A stretch of DNA of 64,000 nucleotides. It comes from Acanthaster planci (Eukaryota; Echinodermata; Asteroidea; Valvatida; Acanthasteridae). The stretch covers positions 3,017,311 through 3,081,310 of the forward strand of contig NW_019091363.1 in assembly GCF_001949145.1 (NCBI RefSeq), given 5' to 3'. Positions 49,601-61,700 of this stretch are shown here, one piece after another (within the stretch, counting starts at the first letter, position 1; every line of letters starts with the position of its first letter). The notes under the pieces are model-generated. The model saw only the letters and a list, made by a program, of their open reading frames with translations, did no database searches and had not been told where the DNA came from. A program made the position numbers and the translations under genes.

Positions 49601-51799
49601 AAGTATTCACTGTCACCGTTAGCTTGTAGGCCTATACGCAAGAGGTCACACGACAATCTGTTAAAGCTATGAAGAATATATTTGGATTTTCAACTTACCT
49701 AACTTGGGCGTGTGATGTAATTGGCAAACCAAATGCCATTGATAGGCCTACTGAGCTAACATTTACTCCTTTATGTTCCAGCCAATTTCACATCTGAAGA
49801 CAAGTCATTCAACTGTCCTGTTCCTTGCGACCTCACGATATATGATACTCGTATGTCATTCGCCTACTACCCGGGTCAACATCACTTAGAAGAAATCATG
49901 CAACAGAACAACCTCAGCGAAAATTCCATCAGGTATGAAAAAGCAACATGGTTCCCTGGCGTATACTTTCAGGCCTTATTTGCAGACTAAGATAGATGGA
50001 CACCATCGATCCTTTCTCATACCGCAGTTAACGTTACAGTCAAACTATATTGTGTACATTTAAAGTCTTTTACTCTAACTACCTCTAACTTACTCTAGTC
50101 TTTCACTAACGAAATTGGGACGTTAGTGGGCAGGCTTTCAAATGCTCAGGTTCTGCTGTTTAGTTTGTCCTCTCCTCAGGATGGAAGAATACGATGTTCT
50201 TGTAACAGACTGTAAACATTGTGAGATATTGAAAATCGGTAGGCCAACAAGTTGGCAATCGTGAAAAAAACCCCGGGAATTTCAAAACATTTTCTGTAAT
50301 TCCATCCAATTCTGCGTGACTGTAAACGATTAGATATCTTTAACCACAATTGCCAAACGATATTTAGAAGCGTGCAGTCAAGAACCTCTTCTGGTGTTCA
50401 GTGGAGCACCATTCATTGATTGAGTGCAAGCCTTTTTTGAGATTATGTTTGGAAATGTACCCTGTGATCAATTACACACACCATCAAGACCACGGTATCG
50501 TTTAAAGGCTGTATTTATCTACCCAAAATTATTTAATTGTGTCCATGTGTGTGTGAGTGTGGACGTGGGGGGGGGGTTTACAGACTATGTACTTCCATTT
50601 GGTACGCCCTGTTGAATTGTATTTTCCCATTTTTTCATGCGACCAACAAATTAAATGCGACCCTGGACTTTTAGGTAAGACTTTCCAAATTGTGCGACAA
50701 ACGTATGTTATTCGTGGCGCATCGGAAACGGTTAAACCTGTCTTGATCACAATACGTGAAGTGGCCACCACGATCCTCAAACCTTGCACCACTAGCTTTT
50801 TCCTTGTACCGTGAGGCCATCTTTTAAAAAGAGGGTTTTCAACTCCACAGGAGGAACGTCTGGGACCTTCAGCCACGCATAATCGATAATCAAGGAATGG
50901 TCAAGTGTGCAGTGTAGCCTATGTCATGTTGTCGAGGGTGGATACCTGTATCAATAAAAAGAGTGGCCATATCACAGATAAAGTTGTAATCATAGTTCTC
51001 TAGGCCTTTGGAATTACAACTTCTATAGTTACATTCTGTTTAATGCACATTGATCCACCAATGCGTGTTGCTGTATTACCCTTTTGTATGAATAATCATC
51101 AAATACATTTTACGAGTACCATGATAATGCTGCGTCTAGTCGCAAAGGATCACCCAATTTATGTTCCTGATGAAGGAGAGGGTTTTCGCCTAGTGCCAGC
51201 CTAATTATTACAAATCCTCTAATTTCTTAAACTCTTTTAAAGGACAAACCATGAATTTGGTACCTGCAATCCCCCGCGATTTAAAAATTTTGTGGCGTTA
51301 AAATCGTATTTTATTGTTGTTTCTTTTGTAACTATGTCATAGGAAGAATGTGCTTGATCTGCGAATCTTCTTTGAAGAACTCAGCTTCCAGAAAATCGAA
51401 GAAATCCCTTCCTACACTTTTTACAGTTTACAAAGTGAGTGAGCAACATAACTGTCTCGCTGTCTTTTCTAACCGCAATACTTGACTTTAACTCTTCCGA
51501 ACTCGGAAGTATAAAAACTTGTGATCAACCTTCCTGGTCATGTACGTACAGAGCCAACATATGGGGTCTCCCTCGTCTGGTAACTTACAGGTAGCATTGG
51601 CGGTTACATGGGTCTCCTCATAGGCGCCAGTCTAATCACATTGTTTGAGTTTCTGGACTTCATCCTGGTTACCACGACATCGTGTTTGCTGAAGCATTCG
51701 GTGCTCGCCAGGCCCAGGGGGAATCGCGTAAGAGGTGCAGCCAGGCAGCGAGACAGGTCTTCGCACGGAGAGGCAAAGCCTTGCTTCATTAAGAAATAA
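40697..51799 (+). CDS. ASIC-like DEG/ENaC sodium channel subunit, 8 exons
   Basis: Exons: 40697-40950, 41440-41968, 48373-48471, 48846-48996, 49346-49402, 49782-49932, 51343-51434 and 51591-51799. All introns are GT-AG, phases join, and the sum is 1542 nt, giving 513 aa plus TAA, a normal ASIC length. The product should be one subunit of a trimeric plasma-membrane sodium channel. Visible features: the N-terminal gating HG pair (TTFHG, H70-G71), TM1 about 86-109, FPTVTFCN (129-136), EDMLLECTF and CSAENFTQI as in ASIC1, [13 protein letters not shown], a cysteine-rich extracellular domain including [12 protein letters not shown], and TM2 with [10 protein letters not shown] (selectivity-filter GAS at 456-458) followed by LFEFLD. 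The tail is short and basic. The His pair used in vertebrate ASIC proton gating (YHHVTK) aligns with YQRPVT here, so acid gating may be weak or absent. Intron 2 (6.4 kb) holds a dead LINE. The first exon or an upstream UTR exon is the least certain part; Met26 and Met27 are alternative starts. Confidence 0.92.
43030..45860 (-). mobile_element. Degenerate LINE (APE endonuclease plus RT) in channel intron 2
   Basis: Minus-strand order: [13 protein letters not shown] (about 45850), [13 protein letters not shown] (about 45745), [14 protein letters not shown] (about 45410), [12 protein letters not shown] (about 45190) from the endonuclease. Then [18 protein letters not shown] (about 44420), [19 protein letters not shown] (about 44250), FVDFAKAFD (about 44050), [18 protein letters not shown] (about 43870), and [16 protein letters not shown] (about 43670) from the reverse transcriptase. 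A tail with [10 protein letters not shown] is at about 43125. Stops and frame changes occur throughout. The sequence type is the one often mis-annotated as craniofacial development protein 2-like. Its 5' region may extend to about 46490. Orientation is opposite to the host gene. Confidence 0.88.
46470..46720. repeat. GAGTG/CACTC-rich block
   Basis: Contains repeated AGAGTGAAAA, CGAGTGAAAA, GGAGTG, TTCACTCC and GAGTGGTTTTCACTCT motifs within 250 bp. Similar clusters occur at 31080-31530 and 34215-34290. This may be the subterminal repeat region of a DNA transposon; no ends were defined. It lies in intron 2 of the channel gene. Confidence 0.4.
46721..48372. other. Distal part of channel intron 2
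   Basis: Non-coding between the LINE/GAGTG block and the 99-bp third exon. Minus frames at 46932-47178 have no recognised family. No further repeat was resolved. Confidence 0.4.
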
Positions 51800-52546
51800 A
51801 GCGTCATGTTAATACATAGCGCCGTTCTGAGATATTAGGTTCAGAGATGACCCATAAAATTTACTATAGCTGTACGACTTCCCTTTTAACTCAGGCGAAA
51901 TAACACCTTTTCTGCAATTTGCACAATAGATTAATCATGGAATCAGATATTGATGACAAAAATTGTAGTATTGCAGATATCTCGTGTGTTTGGCGGACTT
52001 CACGTGCAGATTTTGTTGACGTTACAAAAAACAGAAGCTTTTCTGAACAATTAAATGGTATTACAATTACTATATCATTAATTCTAATCTCAACGAATTA
52101 ATTTTACAAAATCAATTAATTTTCCCCATTATTCTGTTTACTAGGCTTTTCCTTCCTGAAACGACACATGTGGAATTGTATTTTAGTGTAGACCTACCAC
52201 AGAATTCCACAACAGAGATATAGTCCCAATTGCACAATGGCAATGCAGCATGGCGATGATCAGTACCAGCAACAAAGAATAGTTCTTATTAGTATTCCCA
52301 ATTCAATAGATTACAGTTTCTCCATGGTAAATAAATTGCTTCTAAACAATGTGATGCCATCCGTGTAACAGGTGTTTTGTCCATGGCCACGAGTGACGAC
52401 ACGACACACAAAAAGGGAGTGTGTGTAGCAGGAGGACATGCTGTGAGGTGAATTACAGATGTGGCTTTTGCAATGCCCGAGTAAATTCTTCAGACATTTT
52501 TTTTGCAGAATTAGTGCTGTGCAATTTGGAGACTGGATTGCTCAGA
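51800..52546. other. Intergenic: channel 3' end and transporter 5' region
   Basis: AATAAA at 51795-51800 overlaps the channel stop codon; whether it is used is unknown. A pyrimidine tract ending TTTTTTTTGCAG at 52508 looks like a 3' splice site 38 bp before the transporter ATG, so the transporter probably has an upstream untranslated exon. No promoter motif was assigned. Confidence 0.4.
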
Positions 52547-53572
52547 ATGCTGCAGGCTACAGAGATCAAGGTTGTTGCCATTTTTACTCTTCTGGGTTCT
52601 GCCTTACTATTTGGACTAGTGCCGGTATGCTTGTTCTCCAAATCGTCGATGATGGACCCCAAGCACAAGGCACGACTCGGGCGCGTGGTGGGCTGGATCA
52701 ACGCTTTCGCAGGAGGCGTCTTCATGGGAATAGCGCTCATCCATCTCCTTCCGGAGGCCCGACAGCTCTTGATGGATGCTTTCCAGATGCAAGGCACGAT
52801 GTACCACTTTAATTGGGCCGAGCTGATTGCGGCCTGTGGGTTCTTCCTTATCGTCTTTGTGGAGCAGATAATTTATCTTTGTCAAGAGAGACTCAGAAAC
52901 GACGAAGCATCAGAGGAGGTTGCCTTTTCCGACAAGGACACCAGTAAGACTTACACCGCTGAAACATCGTCCAAACCTGACACAGACGTCAAGTCTCTCA
53001 TGCCGGACGCTGGCACTGACGACACTGGGGGTAAAACCGTGTTATCGCCGGCTAACACCACCGAGGAAGGCCCGCTGAATCTTCCCATGCGGCTCACCTC
53101 ACTCCGGGCAGTCATTCTCCTCATATCCCTCTCCTTCCACTCTATATTCGAAGGCCTTGCCATCGGGCTACAACTCACTCGCAAAGATGTCATTGATATC
53201 TTCATTGCTATCGCTCTACACAAGGGCATAGAGGCATTCACCGTCTCGATCAGCTTTGCTCAGGCATACTTGAGCCAGACCGCGAAGATCGTTTATTGCG
53301 TTGTCTTTTCCTTTATGTCACCGCTGGGCGTAGCCATTGGAATACCCATAGCCATGTCTACCCGTGAACAGAAGGCAGCCGTGTCTGGGTCCAGCCTCAT
53401 GCTCAATGCCGTCCTACAGGCCTTAGCAACCGGTACATTCATGTTCGTCACATTCATCGAAATTTTACCCAGTGAGCTCAACTCTAAGAAGGACGGCTTA
53501 CTTAAGGTTGCTTTCATTATCTTTGGTTTCGCAGCGATCTCGGCACTCAATGCGTTAGAGCATGACATGTAG
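52547..53572 (+). CDS. ZIP-family zinc transporter (SLC39A1/2/3-like)
   Basis: 341 residues from the ATG at 52547. The frame is open to 52421, but the extra 42 residues are cysteine-rich and unlike the family, and a likely splice acceptor lies at 52508, so I prefer the internal start. ZIP proteins move zinc into the cytosol from outside or from compartments. Eight membrane segments can be drawn: about 8-30, 47-68, 90-112, then after a loop (113-185) 187-209, 216-238, 246-269, 284-304 and 318-336. The metal-site motifs are HSIFEG in TM4 (H198, E202) and HKGIEAF in TM5 (H225, E229). TM2 carries GGVFMGIALIHLLPEA and the C-terminal half FIEILPSEL, both typical of the ZIP1-3 subfamily. The TM3-TM4 loop is rich in Ser/Thr/Asp and lacks the usual His cluster. 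No intron interrupts the reading frame. It lies downstream of the channel gene on the same strand. Confidence 0.93.
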   Translation: MLQATEIKVVAIFTLLGSALLFGLVPVCLFSKSSMMDPKHKARLGRVVGWINAFAGGVFMGIALIHLLPEARQLLMDAFQMQGTMYHFNWAELIAACGFFLIVFVEQIIYLCQERLRNDEASEEVAFSDKDTSKTYTAETSSKPDTDVKSLMPDAGTDDTGGKTVLSPANTTEEGPLNLPMRLTSLRAVILLISLSFHSIFEGLAIGLQLTRKDVIDIFIAIALHKGIEAFTVSISFAQAYLSQTAKIVYCVVFSFMSPLGVAIGIPIAMSTREQKAAVSGSSLMLNAVLQALATGTFMFVTFIEILPSELNSKKDGLLKVAFIIFGFAAISALNALEHDM

Positions 53573-56500
53573 ACATGCATATTCTACGGTGAAATTAACT
53601 GTACGCACTTCCATGCAGGAACATTCCTGATTTTAACCATTCTGACCACGTCATGCCATTTAAAAATTGAATATGAAACATATATCATAAATGTTCATTT
53701 TCGCTTCAAATGCAAGAGTTGCGAAGCATTTCACTTAAGTAAATAATCATTCCGTGTAAAAAAAAACAAACTCAAAGAACAGTTATCAAAGAAACAGAAT
53801 TTTTAACGAACTTATTCAAGAAACAAGGTATTTCTGGTGTTGAATTTAATTCATTCCCTTTTTCTTGCTTTTATCCCCTAGTGAACAATGGTTCGACACA
53901 CATTACTTGGTAGTGGAGAGAGACAGTAATTCAGCTAAGCTTGTACAGCTTATACTACATACTTAATTTAGTTTTAACAATTTTTCGAAAAAAATCGTTG
54001 TAATGACTTGCATACAAAAGCCAACTATTTCACATACGCATTTCACATTCCAAGCTCTTCTGCTATTAACATAAAACCAATTAAAATCGCGCAGTCATTA
54101 TAAACAAAGCAGTGAACCAAATGAGTTTGTTTCTGACTAGTAATACATGTAATATGCTGGTAGCAGAACTGAACAAGACCAAAGACTGTACAGGTCAGCT
54201 GTTTTTAGTCCTTTTGCATGTATTGTAACATATTGTAAAATTGATCAAGTTTTTTTAACACAGCAACACGACGCCCATTTAACTGATCAAGGGCACAATT
54301 ATTGCATACAAAAGCTTCCTCTGGAACCAGGAAATTCTGTGTAGTACAAAAGTTTTATTTTCCAAGTACATGTATAGAGGCCACTTTCAAGGAGCATCAT
54401 GGGCTGAAAAAGAGCAAAACGACTAGAACACAGACAATGGTTTCACATGCCCACTGGATATATGACAAATACTCATTCTAAATATTACGAGTAATAAATC
54501 TATTTATTATTACGAGTAATGTATTTAGTATCAACCACAGTATACTGTCATTCAAAGTCTGGGGTGCCAAGGTGTATCAAAATATCAAGGCTTATTGTAT
54601 GCTGCATTAACTTGGAATTTCTGCAGTGTTGCAGAGTGTATCTGTGACTTTACAATGTGCATAGAATTCGCCAATTGCTTTTTTAACTTTACACCTTCTC
54701 CTGTTGAAAAAAATCACATCTTTCAGGACAAGGAAGGAATCAATCCGACTTGTACTACAAAATGAAATTCTGAAATCTTGCGAAAAACCATATACATGTA
54801 ACACTTTTCGTTTCCTCTTCATCTAAAACTTCGCTACAAAACAAATCACTGATGAAAGACAGTTTGATGAGGTGTCTCCTATTCCTATGCATTGATTGTA
54901 TTGAGTACCATGAGGTCCATACCAATCCATTACCAAGGTTGTCTGCCAAAAATTCAATAATATTGATTACCATTGATGCACCCGTTTAAAACCCGTACAA
55001 ATATATCACCTTTGACCTAATCAATAAAAAGCAATCCATTTTTAATAAAATAAAAAGAGGTCAATTTGCATCCAGCCTTCAACTTGGGCTGCATGATTCT
55101 ATCAACTCTGCATGAAACCAAAAACATACCGAGACTAAAACTGAATAGGCATGAAATCAAGACTAAGGCAAAGGACTGGATGTACTAAGCTGATTAGGCA
55201 CTGAACGAAAAAACAAACAACAAACAAGCGGACAGACCTATATCACAGGAATCTCAGCAAAAGTATACAATACACGGTGACTAGGCATTTTTCCTACTGG
55301 CGTAGTTATAAGTAATTGGTAGAAACGTGTTTGTGGAAGTATACCGTCACGCACTTCAAAGGCATTACTTCAAACGCTTGCCTCCAATGCCAAGGTACAG
55401 AAGTATTTCATAACACAATAATGTGCAAGGAAAAGAAGGTTTCTCGGAAACTAACAATTCGCAGGGTTTTTGACGAACGTGTCATTTTATAAAGACGGTG
55501 TAGCAGCTTAGAAAGCTTTACAAAGATAAATGGCGAGTGAATTAATGTCTATGCTGTAGATACGAAGTTGAAACCACTGGATTAACAAAATAACACCTGG
55601 AAGTTCTTACAGCCGCGGTTTTTTGACAGACTAACGGAACATGTTGCAAATCAACAACTATAAAACCAAAACACATGTACAGTGTCTACGCATGCAAAAA
55701 AACATACAAGGAAATGCCGTCACTATATTCCTTCAGCTGGACCTCATTCTCAAGGACGCCATTTTTGATCATGTTCCCTGAATCCATCTTATTCAACATA
55801 AACTGTTCCATAAACTGGGTTCCATGCCTCACTTTCATTTAGTTTTCAAATGTTACTTGAAACATTTAGATATGACAAATTACAAATTTCAAATTACTTA
55901 TCACTGCGAATGAAATCAATCTGTTATAAGCTTTTATTTCATAGCTTTCATTTTTATTGTTACATTGCCAAAATAAAAAGGTAACTTTGCTTTCAATTCA
56001 ATACGGCTGACTTGTGAATAAGGTCAATTTACCTCGATTTCGAAGGTTTTTCTGACACCGTTTGGAAAGAAAATTACCATTTCCATTCAAATACGAAGTG
56101 GGTCAATGTAAATAGCTGAAAAACTTTCGACAAAATGGGAGTAAAACTGTTGCTATATTCTAAGCTCGTTCTTCTGCCCTTAGAGCAATGTAAACAAATC
56201 ATAATAAACAGTATTACCCAAATATTTCTGATACAGTAGGTAGACTATAATTTACGTCAGCAATGAAAGTATAGTGTAATACACTTATATGAGATTGAAC
56301 ACACAGGGGCGTGTGGGCCACACCCAAAAAGAAAATTAGGCATTAAATTAATTCATTTAAAACATCTTTTTAAAGAACCTCAGTTTCAAAATTGAAGTGA
56401 GATTCCCTGAAGGCATTTTAACTTTAAAGGGAAGAACTTCCAACGTAGACAGAATAGTTCTGCTTCTCTTGGAAACCTTAAAAGTCATTAATTCATGTTA

Positions 56501-58765
56501 ACATCAGTTCACAGTGAAGTCCCTCGGACGAAAATGCCTAGCTCCTTGAAATGCACATCCCCTATTTCTCACACAATAAATTTGCATTGACAAGGCTCCG
56601 TTGCGGAACACAGCACAACTAGGTTCTACAAGAGAACTCAAAACTATCATACTGGCATTAACCCTAACAGTCTGCAATCCTTCACATACTGGAGGAGTGA
56701 GGACTGTTAGGTTAATCAGGCTGACTTCTCCTCTTAGTCAAGAAATAAGGATGTCCAAGGTTTTAAAACTTACAAGGGAAAATATAAATATGCATGCATA
56801 TTACCGATGGGTTCCTCAAGACATCAGTTTGAAGTTAAAATATCTACAACACTAGAATTCTGCAAACCCTTAGAAAAGATAAACATTTATTTATACAGCA
56901 TTAATTAACACCTTGAACCCATGAAGAATAATTCATGCCACGCTGCCAATAAAAACGATTCCATATCATATTTTAAAGATGAACCATTTTCAAAAGAAAG
57001 ACACCAACAGCACCGAGTTTACCGAAATAAACCCAATGGTTGGATGAGATGTCTAAGCTATGTGGAATTCACAGATTTCAGGAGACTATACTGTTCTGAT
57101 GCTGTATGTACAAAAACCAGAATCACTAGATTATAAATTCATGATGTCTGCTATTTGAACTACTTGTAAAAAAAAGAGTTGGACGAATCACAAAATTCAA
57201 TTAATCACGTGAACAATGTGATAGTAAATCCATACCACTGAAATGAAACACAGTGTCTTCTCTGTACAAGTATTCATCAACAAGCTATGGAAATAGAACT
57301 CAATGTTTTCGACTGTAATTGATAATGATCACTTTTGACAACACAAGGCACCTGGGATACTATATACAATTTTTGAACAAATTGTGAGTTGACACTGTAA
57401 TTTTCGGGCAATCAACAATTCTGTTAATTTTCAATACATATACAGGTTAGTCTCAGCCATCCAAACCTCTTATGGTGGAAACGCTGAAAACTAAGGGTAA
57501 AACAAACCTAACTGGGCTGACAAAACCAATTTTGAGAGTCGAGTTGAGATATAATCGGTGCTGGCATGCGACCCGGCTTGTTAGCCAATCAGAGTGAGAT
57601 TTTCTGACTCAGTATTCACTAAGAGTACAGTGCTTCAAAATGAGCTGAAATTCCCCCCCCCCCCCGACTTCTGTGCTGGGTTGGTTCTATCACGGACCAT
57701 GGGTAAATGCATCTGGTTGTGGCAGGAAATGGGGTTCATGGGGCGTTAAAGGATTAGTAACACCCCTGTGGCAATTTCCTTATGCCAAGAATGAGGCCTC
57801 TGTGACAAGCTAACCCATCTTCTTCTATATAAAATATAGGACTATAAGCAAGCTAAAATTGATGGTTCTTGAACAAACAAAAAGAGCTATTGACAAAGTT
57901 GACCTCGACAAGAGTATAGTTGCATGTATTCTGACCTGCTACACATTAACTGTCCCATGAGATCAATCCTTGATGAAATCATTACTTAGGACTTAATTGG
58001 AGGTATTGCAATTTTGTTTGGTAAATGCCCTAGATGAAAGTCGAATATCCTGAAAGAACTACTCAAAATAGATTTGCATTAATGCAGTCTAGTCTGTGTT
58101 ACCGCTCATGCCATCAGTAAAATGGCAAGGATCTCACCAAGTGCCTGCAGATAATTAATTGTGGGATGATGTAATCAGCTGTGACATAACATTCAGTGCA
58201 TGTCACTATTGATAAGAATGACCCTAAGGCCCGTAACTCTCAGACCCAACACAAGTTGCCAAATTCTTTCCTTTGGGGAAATGAAAGCACAAGCATTTTA
58301 GAAATGGCACTGCATGTGCTATCTTTCTTTTTGAGGATTCTTGTGCACATGTACAAGATTTTGGACAGCTGTTTTGGTAGAAAAATGCCACAATGCAACC
58401 TGCACCAGAGGTCTGGATTTTCCACAGGTGCAACCTCTCATCAAAAAGCTGGGTATTATTTTGTTCACAGCACAAAATAAATACGATTTCCTCGGTTTCC
58501 AACCAATCTGTCAAAATGCTCAAAGGAACTTTTACCTTTGTAAAATGCAGAATGGCAAATAATTTGACCTGGAAGCATTTTATCTCATTACCACTTCTGT
58601 GGCAATTCAACAGTAAACAAGTACTCCATGGATACACCACACATGAAGTCAAAAAGATTTATAGGACAATAAACTAATATTACAATATTTACATGCGTGT
58701 GATTGCATATTGAAAGGGGCACTCATGCACCGGCAACCTTCTGAGGTTTAATTTGATCTGCTCTT
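53573..58765. other. Non-coding region between convergent genes (probable 3' UTRs)
   Basis: 5.2 kb without a supported gene. AATAAA occurs on the plus strand at 54493-54498 and on the minus strand at 54503-54508 and 56887-56892, so the transporter and the minus-strand gene on the right may both end here; the actual sites cannot be read from sequence. A C run lies at 57654-57665. Short frames (56601-57136, 58196-58677) overlap in several frames and lack domains. Confidence 0.45.
54483..54519. promoter_or_regulatory. Possible two-way poly(A) signal
   Basis: ATTACGAGTAAT occurs twice as a direct repeat around AATAAATCTATTTATT, which contains an AATAAA on each strand. It lies between two convergent genes. 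Use as a poly(A) signal is inference. Confidence 0.25.
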
Positions 58766-61700
58766 TCAACTTTCATCCACGGAGTTGGTTCGAGATTTTC
58801 TCCAGAAGCTCATCTTGCTGGTGATGTTGCTCAATTCCCTTGGAAGGTTGCGTGAGTAACGGGTAAATGAACTCTCGTGTTCCTATCAATAAGAGGCAAA
58901 AAGTTGCTTAATGTGAGGAGACTGACTGAAGCAGTGCATAAAAAGATTTTTTTTAAAAATGGACAGAAATGCACTCCTTTGTTTCTTGAGTTTTGTAATG
59001 GCATTTGAAGCTATCTGTTACATAACATTTGGTAACTTCAAACAGTCATTAACAACAAAAAAAAAACACGGATAAAACCACTCTCTAAAATAACTGTGTA
59101 TTTGCTAGGGAAAACCTGAACAACCGCAGCAAGTAGAACACCTTTTATTACAGTTACAAACGGAGGTGGAAATAGGAAATAATATAGGACATTTCTGATT
59201 TACTTACAAAATAACCCTCAGAAAGTTTCTGAAAATCCCTCAAATATAGGGATCCATCAGTTCCTAACAAATGCAATGAAGAATGTTGCCACAAGCTCCC
59301 CATGAAGCACATGCAGTATTTAGTAATCTAAATGGCTTCTTAAAAATTCCATCCAAGAAAGAATTAATGACAGGCAGAAAGGAATGCTCTCTAGAATCCA
59401 TGCCATACAGAGACCATGCAAAAAAGTGCAACATAACCAATGCAAAACAGGGTGATGTCATGCAGCTATTGCATGATGTGCTACATAATTCAAGTATTTT
59501 ACCATGTAAACATTTCCATTTAAATGGAAGTACTACAGGTAGTATACAGAGTATTTCAAACATGAAATAATACCAAAATGCAAACAATTACCTAAAAACA
59601 CTTCAAGCCAGCCTTATTACAGTAAACGAACAGGTTTTCACAGGATACTTACAGACTTGAAAGACAGAGCATGAGGCGAGTATGTCAATGATGAGGGGTC
59701 AACGACCTGTAATATTGAGGAGTGTGAAAGGAAGGGGTAGGGGCAGGGAAAAATGCAAGACACATTTATGGGTTCTGTGATTTGGGTCAAATCACTGGGA
59801 ATCATTGAAGACGGTCTGGTTTTAGGCATTCCCATGATAGGCTATTCAAAGGATCTGGCATAAAACAAAGATATCAAACATTTGTAACATGTATGCAGAC
59901 TTTTGACAGCTCCTATTTCTGGAAAAGCTGTGAAAGAATAATCAAAAGAGTAGATTTTTGACGAGGTTATGATGTGTAGGGATTTTTTTAAAAGCAAACC
60001 TATCTGCTAGGGGCATACATCCTGGGGGGATGTGGGTATCCGTCATGAGCAGGAGCACCCCCCGTCAATTAAAAAAAAAACCATGTTGGTCAGGAGTGCT
60101 CATTTTGTGGGTAGCGATGCGACTGAAACACTTGCATTTCATAGTCGTTCGTGAACCAGCAATGCCCAGTTACTTCCAAAGGAATCTCTGTAGAAAGGAA
60201 ATTTGCACCCCTCTCTTGGTCCAGCTCGGATCCCATATATTCCCCACTTTTAGACCAGGGGGATGGGCTACTCAATCCTCCCCCTCCCACATTTTCACAA
60301 AAATAATCGAGGTGGAGTTTGACGAATGTTAGGACTTCCAAACAATCCAAATGTATTCATCAGCACTGAATAAGGGAGAAAAATGAAAAAAAAAAGCCAA
60401 GTGTACGCTGTTTTGATGTGCATGTAAGGTTCAGGGGTGTAATGATATCATTAAAGATGTACATCCACATCATGAACAGTGTTCCCTAGTGCCATATGGT
60501 GTTTTAATGACATTAATGACTATGGAGCATTTCTGAATTATATTAGCAACAGTCAGAGTTGACATCAATTTCAATATAGTGGAGTAGCAACTGCCAAAAT
60601 AGCCATTTCAACCATGACCGAAGCAAACCAGTTTTCCCTAGTATAGTAGATTCTGCCAAAAAAAATACACATATTGTGTCAAAATCACATATGTTGAGGT
60701 GATTCCAGCTATCCCACAATGTAACCATTAAGTGATATACTTGGAAAATGTGCAACACTCAGTGAATCTATGACTGAAGAAGAACCACACAAGCTTGAAG
60801 AACTCAATCTATAAGACTTTTTCGCTGATTTGGACACTGAAATAATTATCCAAGGGTCTTGAACCACATTGTTGGCTTTCCTCTGATACAGAATAAGAAG
60901 AGCTGTTGCTCCATTCGACTTAGAAACCGTTGAAAAAGGGAATAAGAGGTGAAAATACTGTGTTCTCATCTGAGGGTTTCACATGGATAGGTGTTTCAGA
61001 CTTGATAACAAAAAATTTAAAAAACAGGCTTTCCAAAAGTAAGTACTGTACATGTATCCAACTGTCAACATATTAAAAAATAATAATATAAGGGTTTTAA
61101 TAAAGAGACTAGATTCAATCACCCTAGAACGCTTTAATTGTGGTAACTTAAAGTAACTGAACCAATACCATATGCAAGCGTGGGTTGGAGCATTCATCTT
61201 TGCACAAGAAATTCTGCATGACTTTATGCCAATGAGACATATGGCTGAATACGAGAAATGCTTTGTTTGAGGACCATTGCCACTGCTGGTCTAAAAAAAT
61301 GGCATTGCCAGTCGAAAATAGCTGAAACTGTCAAGCAAATAAAACAGCTTGACCCAGCTGGCATCAAAACCGGGATGTTTTAAGTGGAGGGCAAAGGAAC
61401 CAATGACCACTGCTTCACGGTGCGTAAGCTTTGTGTATAGTAACAATTTTTGTCAGACAAGAAAAATAAAGGGAGCAAGAGTACGTACAGCATTCGCAGA
61501 CTCACTGTTGCCAGCCTCTCCCTAGAGTCATCAGAGCGCAAGGAGGAGATGGTGCAGAGAAAAACGAAGATAAAAGAAGGAAGGAAGGAGGGACAATGTT
61601 AGAGAAAGTCATAGCAACTGGAAATGGTGGTGGGTGGCACAGAGCTGGGAGAGGGTGCTGATGATAGGCGGAGGAGACCAGGAGCGATGTGCCAAAACAG

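Noticed and set aside
52421-52546. N-terminal extension of the zinc transporter frame
   Set aside because: The 42 extra residues do not resemble ZIP N-termini, and a strong acceptor-like site at 52508 suggests this is intron plus 5' UTR.
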